From contig NZ_QXTH01000001.1 of the NCBI RefSeq assembly GCF_003946865.1, positions 682,001-746,000 on the forward strand: DNA of 64,000 nucleotides, given 5' to 3'. The stretch comes from Antribacter gilvus (GTDB taxonomy: Bacteria > Actinomycetota > Actinomycetes > Actinomycetales > Cellulomonadaceae). Shown here in pieces: positions 9,579 to 17,880 of this stretch (positions are counted from its first letter, which is position 1; every line of letters starts with the position of its first letter). The translations under genes and the position numbers were made by a program. Below the pieces are notes generated by a model that saw nothing but the letters and a program-made list of their open reading frames with translations, was not told the DNA's origin and ran no database searches.

Positions 9579-10043
9579 ATGGACGAGCGAGTGGTGGCCT
9601 GGGGCCAGGAGCTGACGGCCGTGCACGAGCGGCTCCGCGACGCCCTCGAGGTGGCGCGTGCGGCGGTGCTCGACGGCGGCGTCACGCCCGAGGCGGCCCG
9701 GGAGCTCCGGCTGTTCTGCCGGGGTTTCTGCGCGGCACTGACCGGTCATCACCGCAGCGAGGACCGGAACCTCTTCGAGGTGGTCCTCGCCGAGCGTCCC
9801 GACCTTGGCCCCGTCGTCTCGGCGCTGAAGCAGGACCACAACGTGCTGGACCACCTGCTCGGTGACCTCGACCGGGCGATCACGTCCGGTCTCCCGGCCG
9901 ACGACCTGCTGCGTCACCTCGACGGGATCGACGCCATCATGGAGACCCACTTCCGGTACGAGGAGAAGATGCTTGTTCGGGTGCTCGACGCGACGGCCCG
10001 TGAGGACCTGGACCGGACGGAGCTGTTCGGCCCGCTGGGCTGA
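9579..10043 (+). CDS. hemerythrin-like (HHE) domain protein
   Basis: A 154-residue four-helix protein with the spaced His/Glu residues of the HHE cation-binding family: HHRSED, KQDHNVLDH and METHFRYEEKM. Such domains bind a di-iron centre and can carry oxygen, sense it, or scavenge nitric oxide; no partner domain here narrows this. The ATG at 9579 lies 7 nt after a TAGGGT box (9566-9571), pointing to leaderless mRNA and against the GTG at 9570, which overlaps the box. It starts 25 nt after the response regulator and converges on the broken epimerase with a 19-nt gap. Confidence 0.88.
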   Translation: MDERVVAWGQELTAVHERLRDALEVARAAVLDGGVTPEAARELRLFCRGFCAALTGHHRSEDRNLFEVVLAERPDLGPVVSALKQDHNVLDHLLGDLDRAITSGLPADDLLRHLDGIDAIMETHFRYEEKMLVRVLDATAREDLDRTELFGPLG

Positions 10044-10062
10044 CGGGGACGGTGCCGCGCTG

Positions 10063-11093
10063 TCACGCGGACGCCCGGGCCGCCAGGTACAGGTCCTCGG
10101 CGGCGTAGTCGAAGCGGCCGCCGAAGAACGGGTGGTCGAGCGCGCGCTGCTCGGCCTGGGTGCGGACCAGCCAGTCGACGGTCTCGCGGACCGTCTCGGC
10201 GTACGTCCCCGCCGGGACGTATCCCAGGGACCGCGCCGCCCTCAGGTCGAGGACGATCGGCGTCGGCGTGCTCCAGGGTGTCCTGCCGATGTCGGTGGTG
10301 GAGGCCGGCTCGTCGAGCAGCACCTCGTCCCAGGAGTGGCCCAGGAGCCCGGCGATGGTCCGGGCGATCGTGCGGGCGCGTCCGGCGCGTCGGGGTCGGC
10401 GCTGTTGAGCACCCGGGCGGCGGGCCGTTCCGCCACGACCTCCACCACGGCGGCCAGGTTGGCAGCGGCGGTCGGGTGGTCGACGCCGCGGCCCCGGTCG
10501 GCGAGGAGGAGGGTCCGCCGCCCGTCGAGCGCGCGCCGGACGAACACCCACTCCCGCGCCGGAGCGGCGCCCTCGCCGTGGACCTTCGACGCGCGGAGCA
10601 CGGTGACCGGGTGGCCGGACCCGAGGAGCTCCTGCTCGGCGGCGACCTTGTTGGCGCCGTAGCCGGCCGGGGAGTCGAAGTCACCGCTCAGGTCGGGCGC
10701 CACGGTGGGCGTGTCCTCGCGTACGGGTCCGTCGAACCGCGGCTTGACCGGGGAGTTCACATGGTTGCCCGCGGCGTCGACGTAGACCGCCTTGCTCGAC
10801 ACCATGACCGTGGACGAGACGTCCGGCAGCAACGGCAGCAGGCTGCGTGCGTCTGCGGCGGTGAAGCACAGGCAGTCGACGAGCAGGTCCGCACCGTCGC
10901 CGAGCAGGCGGGCGGTGGCCGCGTCGTCGGACCTCTCCGCCGTGTGGAAGACCGCGCCCGAGGCCGCGAGGTCGGCCGGGATGCGGGCCACGTCGCGGCC
11001 GGTGAGGTCCACCCTCCACCCCGCCCGGAGCAGTCGCCGAGCCACCGCCCGCCCCACCAGGCCTGTCCCACCAAGGATGACTGCTCGACGCAT
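10063..11093 (-). pseudogene. NAD(P)-binding epimerase/reductase with an internal frameshift
   Basis: The N-terminal part (11093 down to about 10375) is an extended short-chain dehydrogenase: MRRAVILGGTGLVGRAVARR supplies the Rossmann GxxGxxG, and YGANKVAAEQ resembles the YxxxK catalytic pair. Near 10374-10376 the frame slips: the fitting continuation (RTIARTIAGLLGHSWDEVLL to LYLAARASA) is in another frame and ends at 10063. One extra base in the GGG run would rejoin the halves into one protein of about 343 residues. Either the gene is newly broken or the assembly lost a base in a GC-rich run. A TAGGAT box (11100-11105, minus strand) 6 nt before the ATG still looks like a working promoter. 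Confidence 0.8.
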
Positions 11094-11305
11094 CCGCCGA
11101 TCCTAGGCCTGCGGCCCAGACATGAGCGGGCCGCCCACGGTGCTGGAACCCGCAGTGAATCTGATAAACCTACGAAGATCGGCCCTGGATTAGATGGTTT
11201 CGACGATCCGTGTCGCGACTACTGCCGGCCGTCGCCCCGGGCCGAGTGTGGGCAGCGTCACGTCCGAGCGCTGTGACTTTGTGCTCCGTCGAGCGTCAAG
11301 GGTGC

Positions 11306-11650
11306 ATGAGCACCAAGACAGACCTGACTTCCGTCATCGACCACCTGGCGGGGTTGGACACGATCGCGCTGCGCGTCACGCGTGGTGTGCCGGACCTCGT
11401 GGACCGGTTGCTGGGTGGCACGGAGGACCGCGCCACCCCTCGGGACGTGGACATCGTCACGATCGACGTGGTGACGGGCTCCCGGTCCGTGACCGACGAG
11501 GTGGTCTCCCGGTACGACCTGCAGGCGCAGGCCTCGCCGGGAGACCACGGGCTGGCCGGGACCTGGGTCTGGGCGGGGCCGGTCTCCGACCTTCCCGGCA
11601 CCACCCCGGTCCTGGTGCGCCTGCGCCTCGTGGAGGACGTGAGCGGCTGA
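11306..11650 (+). CDS. hypothetical protein, 114 aa
   Basis: No family recognised. The start MSTKTDLTSVIDHLAGL at ATG 11306 is preceded by AAGGG about 5 nt upstream. The protein has no TM segment or signal peptide and ends LVRLRLVEDVSG. The frame shows normal high-GC third positions, which supports coding. It follows a 212-nt gap from the divergent epimerase and stops 3 nt from the stop of the convergent glutathione peroxidase. The upstream frame to 11210 looks non-coding. Confidence 0.6.
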   Translation: MSTKTDLTSVIDHLAGLDTIALRVTRGVPDLVDRLLGGTEDRATPRDVDIVTIDVVTGSRSVTDEVVSRYDLQAQASPGDHGLAGTWVWAGPVSDLPGTTPVLVRLRLVEDVSG

Positions 11651-11653
11651 CGC

Positions 11654-12145
11654 TCAGCGCGGCAGGTGCGCCTCGATCGCGCCGACGATCGCCGGGTCGT
11701 CCGGCGTGGTGCTCGGCGCGAACCGCTGCACGTCGCCGCCTGGGAGCACGAGGAACTTCTCGAAGTTCCAGCGCACGCGGCCGGTGTGGCCCTCGCTGTC
11801 GGCCGCCTTCTTGAGCTCCGCGTACAGCGGGTGGGTGTGCCGCCCGTTGACCTTGACGCGGGACACCACGGGGAACGTCACGCCGTAGGTCATCGAGCAG
11901 AACTCGGCCACCTTCTCGTCCGTGGACAGCTCCTGGAAGAACTGGTTGCTGGGAAAGCCGATGACCGTGAAGCCGCGGTCGGCGTACGTCTTCTGCAGCT
12001 CCTCCAGCGTGGCGTACTGCGGCGCCAGGCCGCAGCGGGACGCCACGTTGACGACGAGGACCACGTCGTCTCGGTGGGCCGCGAGGGTCGTCTCGCTGCC
12101 GTCCATGGTCAGGAACGGGATGTCGTAGAGAGTCACGCGGGCCAT
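11654..12145 (-). CDS. glutathione peroxidase family protein (thiol peroxidase)
   Basis: Reduces hydroperoxides. The 163 residues carry the catalytic set of the family: Cys38 in NVASRCGL, Gln68 in GFPSNQFF and Trp126 in RWNFEKF. The peroxidatic residue is Cys rather than Sec, and Actinobacteria lack glutathione, so thioredoxin or mycothiol chemistry is the likely reductant (inference). The ATG at 12143-12145 is chosen because GGAGG lies about 6 nt upstream; an ATG 24 nt earlier lies before that site. Divergent from the pseudouridine synthase with 65 nt between starts. Confidence 0.92.
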   Translation of the reverse strand: MARVTLYDIPFLTMDGSETTLAAHRDDVVLVVNVASRCGLAPQYATLEELQKTYADRGFTVIGFPSNQFFQELSTDEKVAEFCSMTYGVTFPVVSRVKVNGRHTHPLYAELKKAADSEGHTGRVRWNFEKFLVLPGGDVQRFAPSTTPDDPAIVGAIEAHLPR

Positions 12146-12210
12146 TGTGCGCCCTCCTCCGGTCCCCACGACAGTGCGGGGGCGACCACCGCGCCGGGTT
12201 ACCGTGAAGC

Positions 12211-13167
12211 GTGACGTACGCCCCGCCGCCGTCGGCCCCCAGGGGCGCCCGGCATCCCCTGCCCGTCCGCGACGGGCTCAACCCGACCCGGCTGGTGCTG
12301 CCGCACGACGTGGCGACGGTGGCCCGGTACGAGCGGGCGCTCGACTACCTCCTGGACCGGTTCCCCGCCGACGTGGCGCGCCTGGAGGAGAAGGTGGCGG
12401 CAGGCGAGGTGGTCACGGGGCGGGGCGAACCGGTGACGGCGAGCACCGCGTACGAGCCGCGCGGCTTCCTCTACCTCTACCGGGACCCGCCGCGGGAGGA
12501 CACGATCCCGTTCGAGGTGGAGGTGCTCCACCGGGACGAGAACCTGCTCGTGGTCGACAAGCCCCACTTCCTCGCGACGATGCCGCGGGGCCGCTGGATC
12601 ACCCAGACCGTCCTCGTCCGGCTGCGCCGACAGCTCGACCTGCCCGAGCTCTCGCCCGCGCACCGCCTCGACCGGCCCACCGCGGGCGTCCTCGTGCTGA
12701 CGGTGCGGCCGGAGGTCCGGGGCGCCTACCAGGAGGTCTTCGCCCGGCGGGAGGTGACCAAGGTGTACGAGGCGGTCGCGCCGCTGCGCGACGACCTTGC
12801 GCTGCCGCGCACCGTCCGCTCCCGGATCGTGAAGCTGCGGGGCGTCACCCGCGCCCAGGAGGAGGCTGGCGCTCCCAACGCCGAGTCCCGCGTGGCCCTC
12901 GCGGCCCGCGACGAGGCGCGCGGGCTCGGCCTGTACCGGCTCGAGCCCCACACCGGGAAGACGCACCAGCTCCGGCTGCACATGGCCTCGCTCGGGGTCC
13001 CGATCCTCCACGACCCCTTCTGGCCCGACCTCCGGGACACTGATCCCGACGACCACGCCCGGCCGCTCCAGCTCCTCGCGCGCTCGCTCGAGCTGATGGA
13101 CCCCTTTACGGGGGAGCGGAGGCGCTTCGAGTCCCGCCGCACCTTGTCGGAGTGGCCTCCGCGCTGA
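12211..13167 (+). CDS. RluA-family RNA pseudouridine synthase
   Basis: Isomerises uridine to pseudouridine in rRNA or tRNA; which site cannot be told. The 318-residue protein has the RluA signature HRLDRPTAGVL with catalytic Asp154, the preceding VLHRDENLLVVDKP, and the C-terminal HTGKTHQLRLHM. There is no S4 domain; the N-terminal ~95 residues are of the type often seen in actinobacterial members. GTG start at 12211, with a TACCGT box ending 5 nt before it. The next gene, alr, starts 27 nt downstream. Confidence 0.9.
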   Translation: MTYAPPPSAPRGARHPLPVRDGLNPTRLVLPHDVATVARYERALDYLLDRFPADVARLEEKVAAGEVVTGRGEPVTASTAYEPRGFLYLYRDPPREDTIPFEVEVLHRDENLLVVDKPHFLATMPRGRWITQTVLVRLRRQLDLPELSPAHRLDRPTAGVLVLTVRPEVRGAYQEVFARREVTKVYEAVAPLRDDLALPRTVRSRIVKLRGVTRAQEEAGAPNAESRVALAARDEARGLGLYRLEPHTGKTHQLRLHMASLGVPILHDPFWPDLRDTDPDDHARPLQLLARSLELMDPFTGERRRFESRRTLSEWPPR

Positions 13168-13194
13168 GCGGAGAGGATGCGAGAATCGGTGATC

Positions 13195-14496
13195 GTGAGC
13201 ACCACCCACCTCTCGGACGGGACAGCCGCTTTCCCCGCGGACTATCCGGCGCGTGCCGTGATCGACCTCGCGGCGATCCGGGACAACGTCGTGGCGCTGC
13301 GGGAGGCCGCTCCCACGGCGGCGCTGATGGCTGTCGTGAAGGCCGACGCGTACGGGCACGGGCTCGTGCCGAGCGCCTGGGCGGCGCTCGCGGGCGGGGC
13401 CACCTGGCTCGGCACCGCGCAGGTGGCCGAGGCGCTGCAGCTGCGCGCGGAGGGCGTGGGGCCCGCGGCAGCGCGGATCCTGACCTGGCTGTACGCGCCC
13501 GGCGCTCCGTTCGAGCAGCTCGTCACGGCCGACGTGGACGTCGCGGTCGGCGCCGCCTGGGCGCTGGACGAGGTCGCCGCGGGCGCCCGCGCCGCGGGTC
13601 GGCCCGCGCGCGTGCACCTGAAGGTCGACACCGGCCTGGGCCGCAACGGGATCATGCCGGCGGACCTGCCCGCGGCGCTCGCGCGGGCCGGCGCTCTCCA
13701 GGCCGAGGGGGTGGTCCAGGTGGTCGGCGTCATGTCGCACTTCGCCGTGGCCGACGAGCCCGCGCACCCGACGGTCCTCGCCCAGGCGGCAGCCTTCGAC
13801 GGCATCGTGAAGGAGGTCGAGGCCGCCGGCTTCGACCTCGAGGTGCGCCACCTCGCCAACTCGGCCGCGACCCTCACGAACCCGACCATGCACTACGACC
13901 TCGTGCGGCCGGGCCTCGCCGTCTTCGGCCTGTCGCCCGTGCCGCAGATGGGCGCGCCCGGCCGGTACGGCCTCACGCCCGCGATGACGCTCGAGGCGCG
14001 GCTCGCCACGGTCAAGCGCATCCCGGCGGGCAGCGGCGTCTCGTACGGCCACTACTACACAGCCCCTCAGGACACCGTGCTCGGCGTGGTGCCCCTCGGC
14101 TATGCCGACGGGATCCCGCGGCACGCGTCCGGTGGCTCGCTCGGCGAGGGCGGGCCGGTCCTGGTGGGCGGCGGCGTGGGCGACGTCGCCGCGCCCGACG
14201 CCGGACCCGGCACCGTCCGCGTGCTGCGGATCGCCGGCCGCGTCTGCATGGACCAGGTCATGCTCGACCTCGGCCCTTACGCCACCGAGCAGGCCGGCGA
14301 CGTGGTCACCCTGTTCGGCGCGTCCGACGGCCTCGCGCACGCCGGCGCGCCGAACGCCGAGGACTGGGCCCGCGCCGCGGGCACCATCAGCTACGAGATC
14401 GTCACCCGGCTGGGCGTGCGCGTCCCGCGCGTCTACCGGGGTCAGGATGCGCTCGGCGCCGGTGTGGCGCTCGGAGCGCGGGGAGCGTGGTCATGA
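13195..14496 (+). CDS. alr: alanine racemase
   Basis: PLP enzyme making D-alanine for peptidoglycan. The 433 residues include the PLP-lysine motif VVKADAYGHGL (Lys49), the C-terminal-domain catalytic tyrosine region GSGVSYGHYY, and RVCMDQVMLDLG. The start is uncertain. An ATG at 13177 directly abuts GAGAGG, too close to use; GTG at 13189 and GTG at 13195 are better, and a GAGAAT box at 13180-13185 would suit the latter as a leaderless start. The stop overlaps tsaE as ATGA, so alr heads the alr-tsaE-tsaB-rimI-sseA cluster. Confidence 0.93.
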   Translation: MSTTHLSDGTAAFPADYPARAVIDLAAIRDNVVALREAAPTAALMAVVKADAYGHGLVPSAWAALAGGATWLGTAQVAEALQLRAEGVGPAAARILTWLYAPGAPFEQLVTADVDVAVGAAWALDEVAAGARAAGRPARVHLKVDTGLGRNGIMPADLPAALARAGALQAEGVVQVVGVMSHFAVADEPAHPTVLAQAAAFDGIVKEVEAAGFDLEVRHLANSAATLTNPTMHYDLVRPGLAVFGLSPVPQMGAPGRYGLTPAMTLEARLATVKRIPAGSGVSYGHYYTAPQDTVLGVVPLGYADGIPRHASGGSLGEGGPVLVGGGVGDVAAPDAGPGTVRVLRIAGRVCMDQVMLDLGPYATEQAGDVVTLFGASDGLAHAGAPNAEDWARAAGTISYEIVTRLGVRVPRVYRGQDALGAGVALGARGAWS

Positions 14497-15086
14497 GCGG
14501 CAGTACTCCGGGACTCACCACCGTGGAGCTCGACCTGCCCGACGCGGAGTCCACCCGTGGGCTCGGCCGGGCGCTCGCGGGCGTCCTGCGGGCGGGCGAC
14601 CTGGTCATCCTCACGGGTGACCTGGGGGCGGGCAAGACCACGCTCACCCAGGGGCTCGGCGCGGCCCTCGGGGTGCGTGGCCAGGTGGCGTCGCCCACCT
14701 TCATCGTGGCGCGCGAGCACCCGCCGCTGCCGCAACCCGACGGCACCCTCGGCCCGGCCCTCGTGCACGTCGACGCCTACCGGCTCGGCTCGCTCGCGGA
14801 GCTCGACGCGCTCGACCTGGACTCCACGCTCGACGAAGCGGTGACGGTCGTCGAGTGGGGCCGGGGCCTGGCCGAGGCGCTCACGGACGACCGCCTGGAG
14901 ATCGACCTGGTCCGGCCTCGTGGGGCAGGGGACGGGGCGAGGTCCGTCGCGGGGGCCGACGGCGTGGCTGTCCTCGACCTCGGCGAGGACCCGGAGGCCG
15001 GCGTGCGGCGGGCGACGGTCCGCGCCGTCGGGCCGCGCTGGGCCGGGGTGGACCTGGCAGGGCTGCTCGGGGCCCGGCCGAACTAG
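14493..15086 (+). CDS. tsaE: tRNA threonylcarbamoyladenosine synthesis ATPase TsaE
   Basis: ATPase that drives the TsaB-TsaD complex making t6A37 in ANN-decoding tRNAs. Of 197 residues, the P-loop GDLGAGKTT is at 42-50, followed by SPTFIVAREH, HVDAYRL and VEWG, the motifs that define YjeE/TsaE. The C-terminal ~50 residues are an extra Gly/Ala-rich extension compared with E. coli. Overlaps alr by ATGA. Its TAG stop sits inside the -10-like TAGGCT of tsaB. Confidence 0.94.
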   Translation: MSGSTPGLTTVELDLPDAESTRGLGRALAGVLRAGDLVILTGDLGAGKTTLTQGLGAALGVRGQVASPTFIVAREHPPLPQPDGTLGPALVHVDAYRLGSLAELDALDLDSTLDEAVTVVEWGRGLAEALTDDRLEIDLVRPRGAGDGARSVAGADGVAVLDLGEDPEAGVRRATVRAVGPRWAGVDLAGLLGARPN

Positions 15087-15095
15087 GCTGGGACC

Positions 15096-15839
15096 GTGCC
15101 AGTTCTTGCTCTCGACACCTCAGCAGCCGTCGCCGTCGCCCTGGTGGGCGAGGACGGGGCGCGCCTCGCCTCCCGCACGTCGGACGAGCGCCGCCGCCAT
15201 GCGGAGTCGCTCGCGCCGCTCATCGCCGAGGTCCTGGCCGAGGCAGGGGTGGACCGTGCCGACCTGACCGCCGTGGTGGCGGGCACCGGCCCGGCGCCGT
15301 TCACCGGCCTCCGCGTGGGCCTCGTCACCGCCCGGACGCTCGCGCTCGCGCTGGGCATCCCCGTCCTCGGCGTACCCAGCCTGGACGCGCTCGCCGTGCA
15401 GGCGGTGAGCGACCTGGGCCTCCAGCCGGGCGACGAGGTGCTCGCCACGTCCGACGCACGCCGCCGCGAGGTCTACTGGGCCCGGTACCGGGTCGTCGCG
15501 CACGAGGGCGCCGGGGGCGTCCCGGTCGTGGAGACCGTCGCGGGGCCCGACGTCGCCCGGGCCGGGTTCGTCGCGCAGGCCCAGCTGGGCGAGGGGACGA
15601 GCGAGGCAGCGGGCACCGCCGCCGTGCACGTCGTGGGGGAGGGCGCGATGCTCTACCCCGACTTCCTGCCGGTCGCGGAGGACGCACCCCTCGTGCCCGA
15701 CGCGACGGTGCTGGCCCGCATCGCGCTCGTGCGCCGCGCGCAGGGCCTCGACCAGCCGTCCGAGCCCCTGTACCTCCGCCGCCCGGACGTGCAGGAGCCC
15801 GTCGGCCGGGTGGTGCCCGCGACGGGAGCCTCTGCATGA
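15096..15839 (+). CDS. tsaB: tRNA threonylcarbamoyladenosine synthesis protein TsaB
   Basis: Actin-fold partner that binds TsaD and TsaE in t6A synthesis. The 247 residues start VLALDTSAAVAVALV and contain GTGPAPFTGLRVGL, the conserved YeaZ/TsaB signature. GTG start at 15096, 6 nt after TAGGCT (15084-15089), so it may be transcribed from its own leaderless promoter as well as from alr. Its stop overlaps the start of rimI as ATGA. Confidence 0.94.
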   Translation: MPVLALDTSAAVAVALVGEDGARLASRTSDERRRHAESLAPLIAEVLAEAGVDRADLTAVVAGTGPAPFTGLRVGLVTARTLALALGIPVLGVPSLDALAVQAVSDLGLQPGDEVLATSDARRREVYWARYRVVAHEGAGGVPVVETVAGPDVARAGFVAQAQLGEGTSEAAGTAAVHVVGEGAMLYPDFLPVAEDAPLVPDATVLARIALVRRAQGLDQPSEPLYLRRPDVQEPVGRVVPATGASA

Positions 15840-16483
15840 GCGGCCCGGGCTGGGGCGGGCCGGCCGCCCGGGGTGCGCGACCGGCGTCGGGCATCGTGCT
15901 GCGACCGCTGCGCAACAGCGACTTCGACCGCGTGCTCGAGCTGGAGCGGGTGCTCTTCGGCCGGGGTGCCTGGACGTACGGGATGCTCGCCGACGAGCTG
16001 GCCGGCCTGGGTCGCTGGTACGTCGTGGCGGAGCCCGACCCCGAGGACGCGGTGGGGCCACAGCCGGTCGTCGGGTACGCCGGACTGTGGTTCGACGGCG
16101 ACGTCGCGCAGGTGATGACCATCGGCGTCGACCCGGCGTGCCAGCGGCAGGGGGTCGGCAGGCTGCTGCTCGAGGCGCTCATCGACCGGTCGCGGGCCTT
16201 GCGGGCCGAGGCCGTGCTGCTGGAGGTCCGGGTCGACAACTGGGCCGCGCTCGCGATGTACGAGCGGTTCGGCTTCGAGCGGCTCGGCGTCCGCAAACGC
16301 TACTACCAGCCCGAGGACAAGGACGCGTACACGATGCGTCTGCCGTTGCGGTACGAGGACGAGCCGGTCGTGGGTGCGGGGCCGGGGGCCCAGCCGGGGC
16401 CGGGGCCGGGGGCCCAGCCGGGGCCGGGCGACGGGGTCGACCAGGACGGTCGGCCCGACCACGAGACAGGAGACGCCGCATGA
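15836..16483 (+). CDS. rimI: ribosomal-protein-S18-alanine N-acetyltransferase-like GNAT
   Basis: GNAT acetyltransferase of 215 residues, placed between tsaB and sseA as RimI usually is. The acetyl-CoA loop is QRQGVGRLLL, followed by LEVRVDNWAALAMYERFGF and the KRYYQP element seen in RimI. Compared with ~150-residue RimI it carries a short N-terminal extension and a C-terminal low-complexity tail built from a 24-bp duplication (GPGAQPGP twice). Overlaps tsaB and sseA by ATGA at both ends. Confidence 0.9.
   Translation: MSGPGWGGPAARGARPASGIVLRPLRNSDFDRVLELERVLFGRGAWTYGMLADELAGLGRWYVVAEPDPEDAVGPQPVVGYAGLWFDGDVAQVMTIGVDPACQRQGVGRLLLEALIDRSRALRAEAVLLEVRVDNWAALAMYERFGFERLGVRKRYYQPEDKDAYTMRLPLRYEDEPVVGAGPGAQPGPGPGAQPGPGDGVDQDGRPDHETGDAA
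16381..16428 (+). repeat. 24-bp tandem duplication in the rimI tail
   Basis: Copies at 16381-16404 and 16405-16428, identical, in frame, encoding a Gly/Pro/Gln-rich octapeptide twice. It lies outside the acetyltransferase fold and probably arose by slippage. Confidence 0.8.
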
Positions 16484-17358
16484 CGCGCGAGCTGGTGCTG
16501 ATCGATGCCGAGGAGCTGGCGGCCGACCTGGGGCTCGGGGGCGGTCTGGGCCGCACCGACCCTGTGGAGGGAGCGCCGGTCGTGCTCGACGTCCGCTGGG
16601 CGCTGGGGATGACCGACGGCCACGCGCAGTACCTCTCGGGTCACGTGCCGGGGGCGGTCTACGTGGACCTGGAGACGGAGCTGGCCGCTCCGGCGTCGGC
16701 CGAGGAGGGCCGGCACCCGCTGCCGTCCGCCTCGGCGTTCCAGGCGGCGGCGCGCGGCTGGGGCGTGAGCGAGGGCTCGCGCGTGGTCGTGTACGACACG
16801 GTGGGCGGCACGTCCGCCGCACGCGCCTGGTGGCTCCTGCGGTACTTCGGGGTCGACGACGTGCGGATCCTGGACGGGGGGCTGCAGGGCTGGACGGCGG
16901 AGGGCCTCGGCACCGAGGTGGGCGAGGTCGAGCCCGAGCCGGGCGACGTCGTGGTCCAGCCGGGCGCGCTGCCCGTGCTCGACGCGGACCAGGCGGCGTC
17001 CCTGGCGGCGGGAGGTGGCCTGCTCCTCGACGCCCGCGCCGTGGAGCGATACCGCGGCGAGGTGGAGCCGGTCGACCCCCGGGCCGGGCACATCCCGGGC
17101 GCGATCAGCGCGCCCACCATGGGCAACCTGTCCGACGGCGGCCGCTTCCGCCCGCACCGCGAGCTCGTCGAGCGCTTCGCTGGGCTCGGGCTCCGGGCGG
17201 GCAGACCCGTCGCCGTGTACTGCGGCTCCGGCGTGACCGCGTCCCACGAGGTCGCGGTGCTCGCCACGCTGGGCGTCGAGGCCGCGCTCTACCCGGGCTC
17301 GTGGTCGCAGTGGTCGAACGACCCGGCCCGCCCGGCGGCGACGGGCGAGGCGGCCTGA
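16480..17358 (+). CDS. sseA: sulfurtransferase (thiosulfate / 3-mercaptopyruvate type)
   Basis: Two rhodanese domains in 292 residues: an inactive N-terminal one (VLDVRWALG ... HVPGAVYVDLE) and a C-terminal one with catalytic Cys248 in VYCGSGVTASHE. The CGSGVTA loop is that of 3-mercaptopyruvate sulfurtransferases; thiosulfate activity remains possible. Coupled to rimI by ATGA overlap, last gene of the alr-tsa cluster, and followed by a perfect 35-bp inverted repeat. Its presence between rimI and tsaD is a local insertion relative to the usual tsaB-rimI-tsaD order. Confidence 0.92.
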   Translation: MTRELVLIDAEELAADLGLGGGLGRTDPVEGAPVVLDVRWALGMTDGHAQYLSGHVPGAVYVDLETELAAPASAEEGRHPLPSASAFQAAARGWGVSEGSRVVVYDTVGGTSAARAWWLLRYFGVDDVRILDGGLQGWTAEGLGTEVGEVEPEPGDVVVQPGALPVLDADQAASLAAGGGLLLDARAVERYRGEVEPVDPRAGHIPGAISAPTMGNLSDGGRFRPHRELVERFAGLGLRAGRPVAVYCGSGVTASHEVAVLATLGVEAALYPGSWSQWSNDPARPAATGEAA

Positions 17359-17370
17359 CCTCCTCTCCCC

Positions 17371-17442
17371 CGTCTGGCTGTGGTACGCAGATGGTCGCCT
17401 CCCGGACCCGGGAGGCGACCATCTGCGTACCACAGCCAGACG
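17371..17442. repeat. perfect 35-bp inverted repeat with 2-nt loop
   Basis: 17371-17405 and 17408-17442 are exact reverse complements with only AC between them. The arm begins CGTCTGGCTGTGG and ends TCGCCTCCCGG. It lies 12 nt after sseA and 25 nt before the padR promoter. It could terminate the alr-sseA transcript, but it is far longer and more exact than a normal terminator and has no T-run. Confidence 0.9.
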
Positions 17443-17467
17443 GACGGAAACTGGTGGCGGCAGGTAG

Positions 17468-17496
17468 TTGGCAAAACCAGGTAGCGGGCGTAGCCT
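17468..17496 (+). promoter_or_regulatory. padR promoter
   Basis: TTGGCA (17468-17473), 17-nt spacer, TAGCCT (17491-17496), then 6 nt to the padR ATG. This is one of the cleanest -35/-10 pairs here and predicts leaderless padR mRNA. The flanking CAGGTAG (17461-17467 and again at 17479-17485) could be a direct-repeat operator. Confidence 0.65.
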
Positions 17497-17502
17497 TCTT
17501 CT

Positions 17503-17853
17503 ATGACCGGTGACACACAGCTCCTCAAGGGCGTGCTGCCCATGCTCGTGCTCGGCGCCCTGCGCGCCCGGGGCGAGTCGTACGGGTACGAGCTCGTCAC
17601 GACCCTCCGTCAGGCCGGCCTCGACGGCCTGACGACAGGGACGCTCTACCCGGTGCTCAACAGGCTCGAGCGGGACGGGTGGGTCAGCTCCCGCCTCGTC
17701 GCCTCCGCCGCGGGGCCCGCGCGCAAGTACTACACCCCCACCGACTCTGGCGCCGCCGAGCTCGCGCGCGCCCACGGTGCGTGGCTCGACCTCGCGGACG
17801 TCGTCGTCGGGCTGCTCGGTGCCCGGGCCGACGACGAACCCGCCGCCCGCTGA
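17503..17853 (+). CDS. PadR-family transcriptional regulator
   Basis: A 116-residue winged-helix repressor: LLKGVLPMLVLGALRARG, ESYGYELV, and TLYPVLNRLERDGWV form the PadR DNA-binding region, and a short C-terminal helix serves dimerisation. The next gene, 27 nt downstream, is a HAAS-type membrane protein, a very common pairing in which PadR controls the operon. The effector is unknown. Probably autoregulatory, given the strong promoter overlapping direct repeats. Confidence 0.92.
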   Translation: MTGDTQLLKGVLPMLVLGALRARGESYGYELVTTLRQAGLDGLTTGTLYPVLNRLERDGWVSSRLVASAAGPARKYYTPTDSGAAELARAHGAWLDLADVVVGLLGARADDEPAAR

Positions 17854-17880
17854 CCGTCCCCATCCCACCTGGAGGAACTC

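Noticed and set aside
17371-17442. Inverted repeat as the ends of an insertion sequence
   Set aside because: Only 2 nt separate the arms, so there is no room for a transposase, and no flanking direct repeat is visible. A miniature element remains possible.
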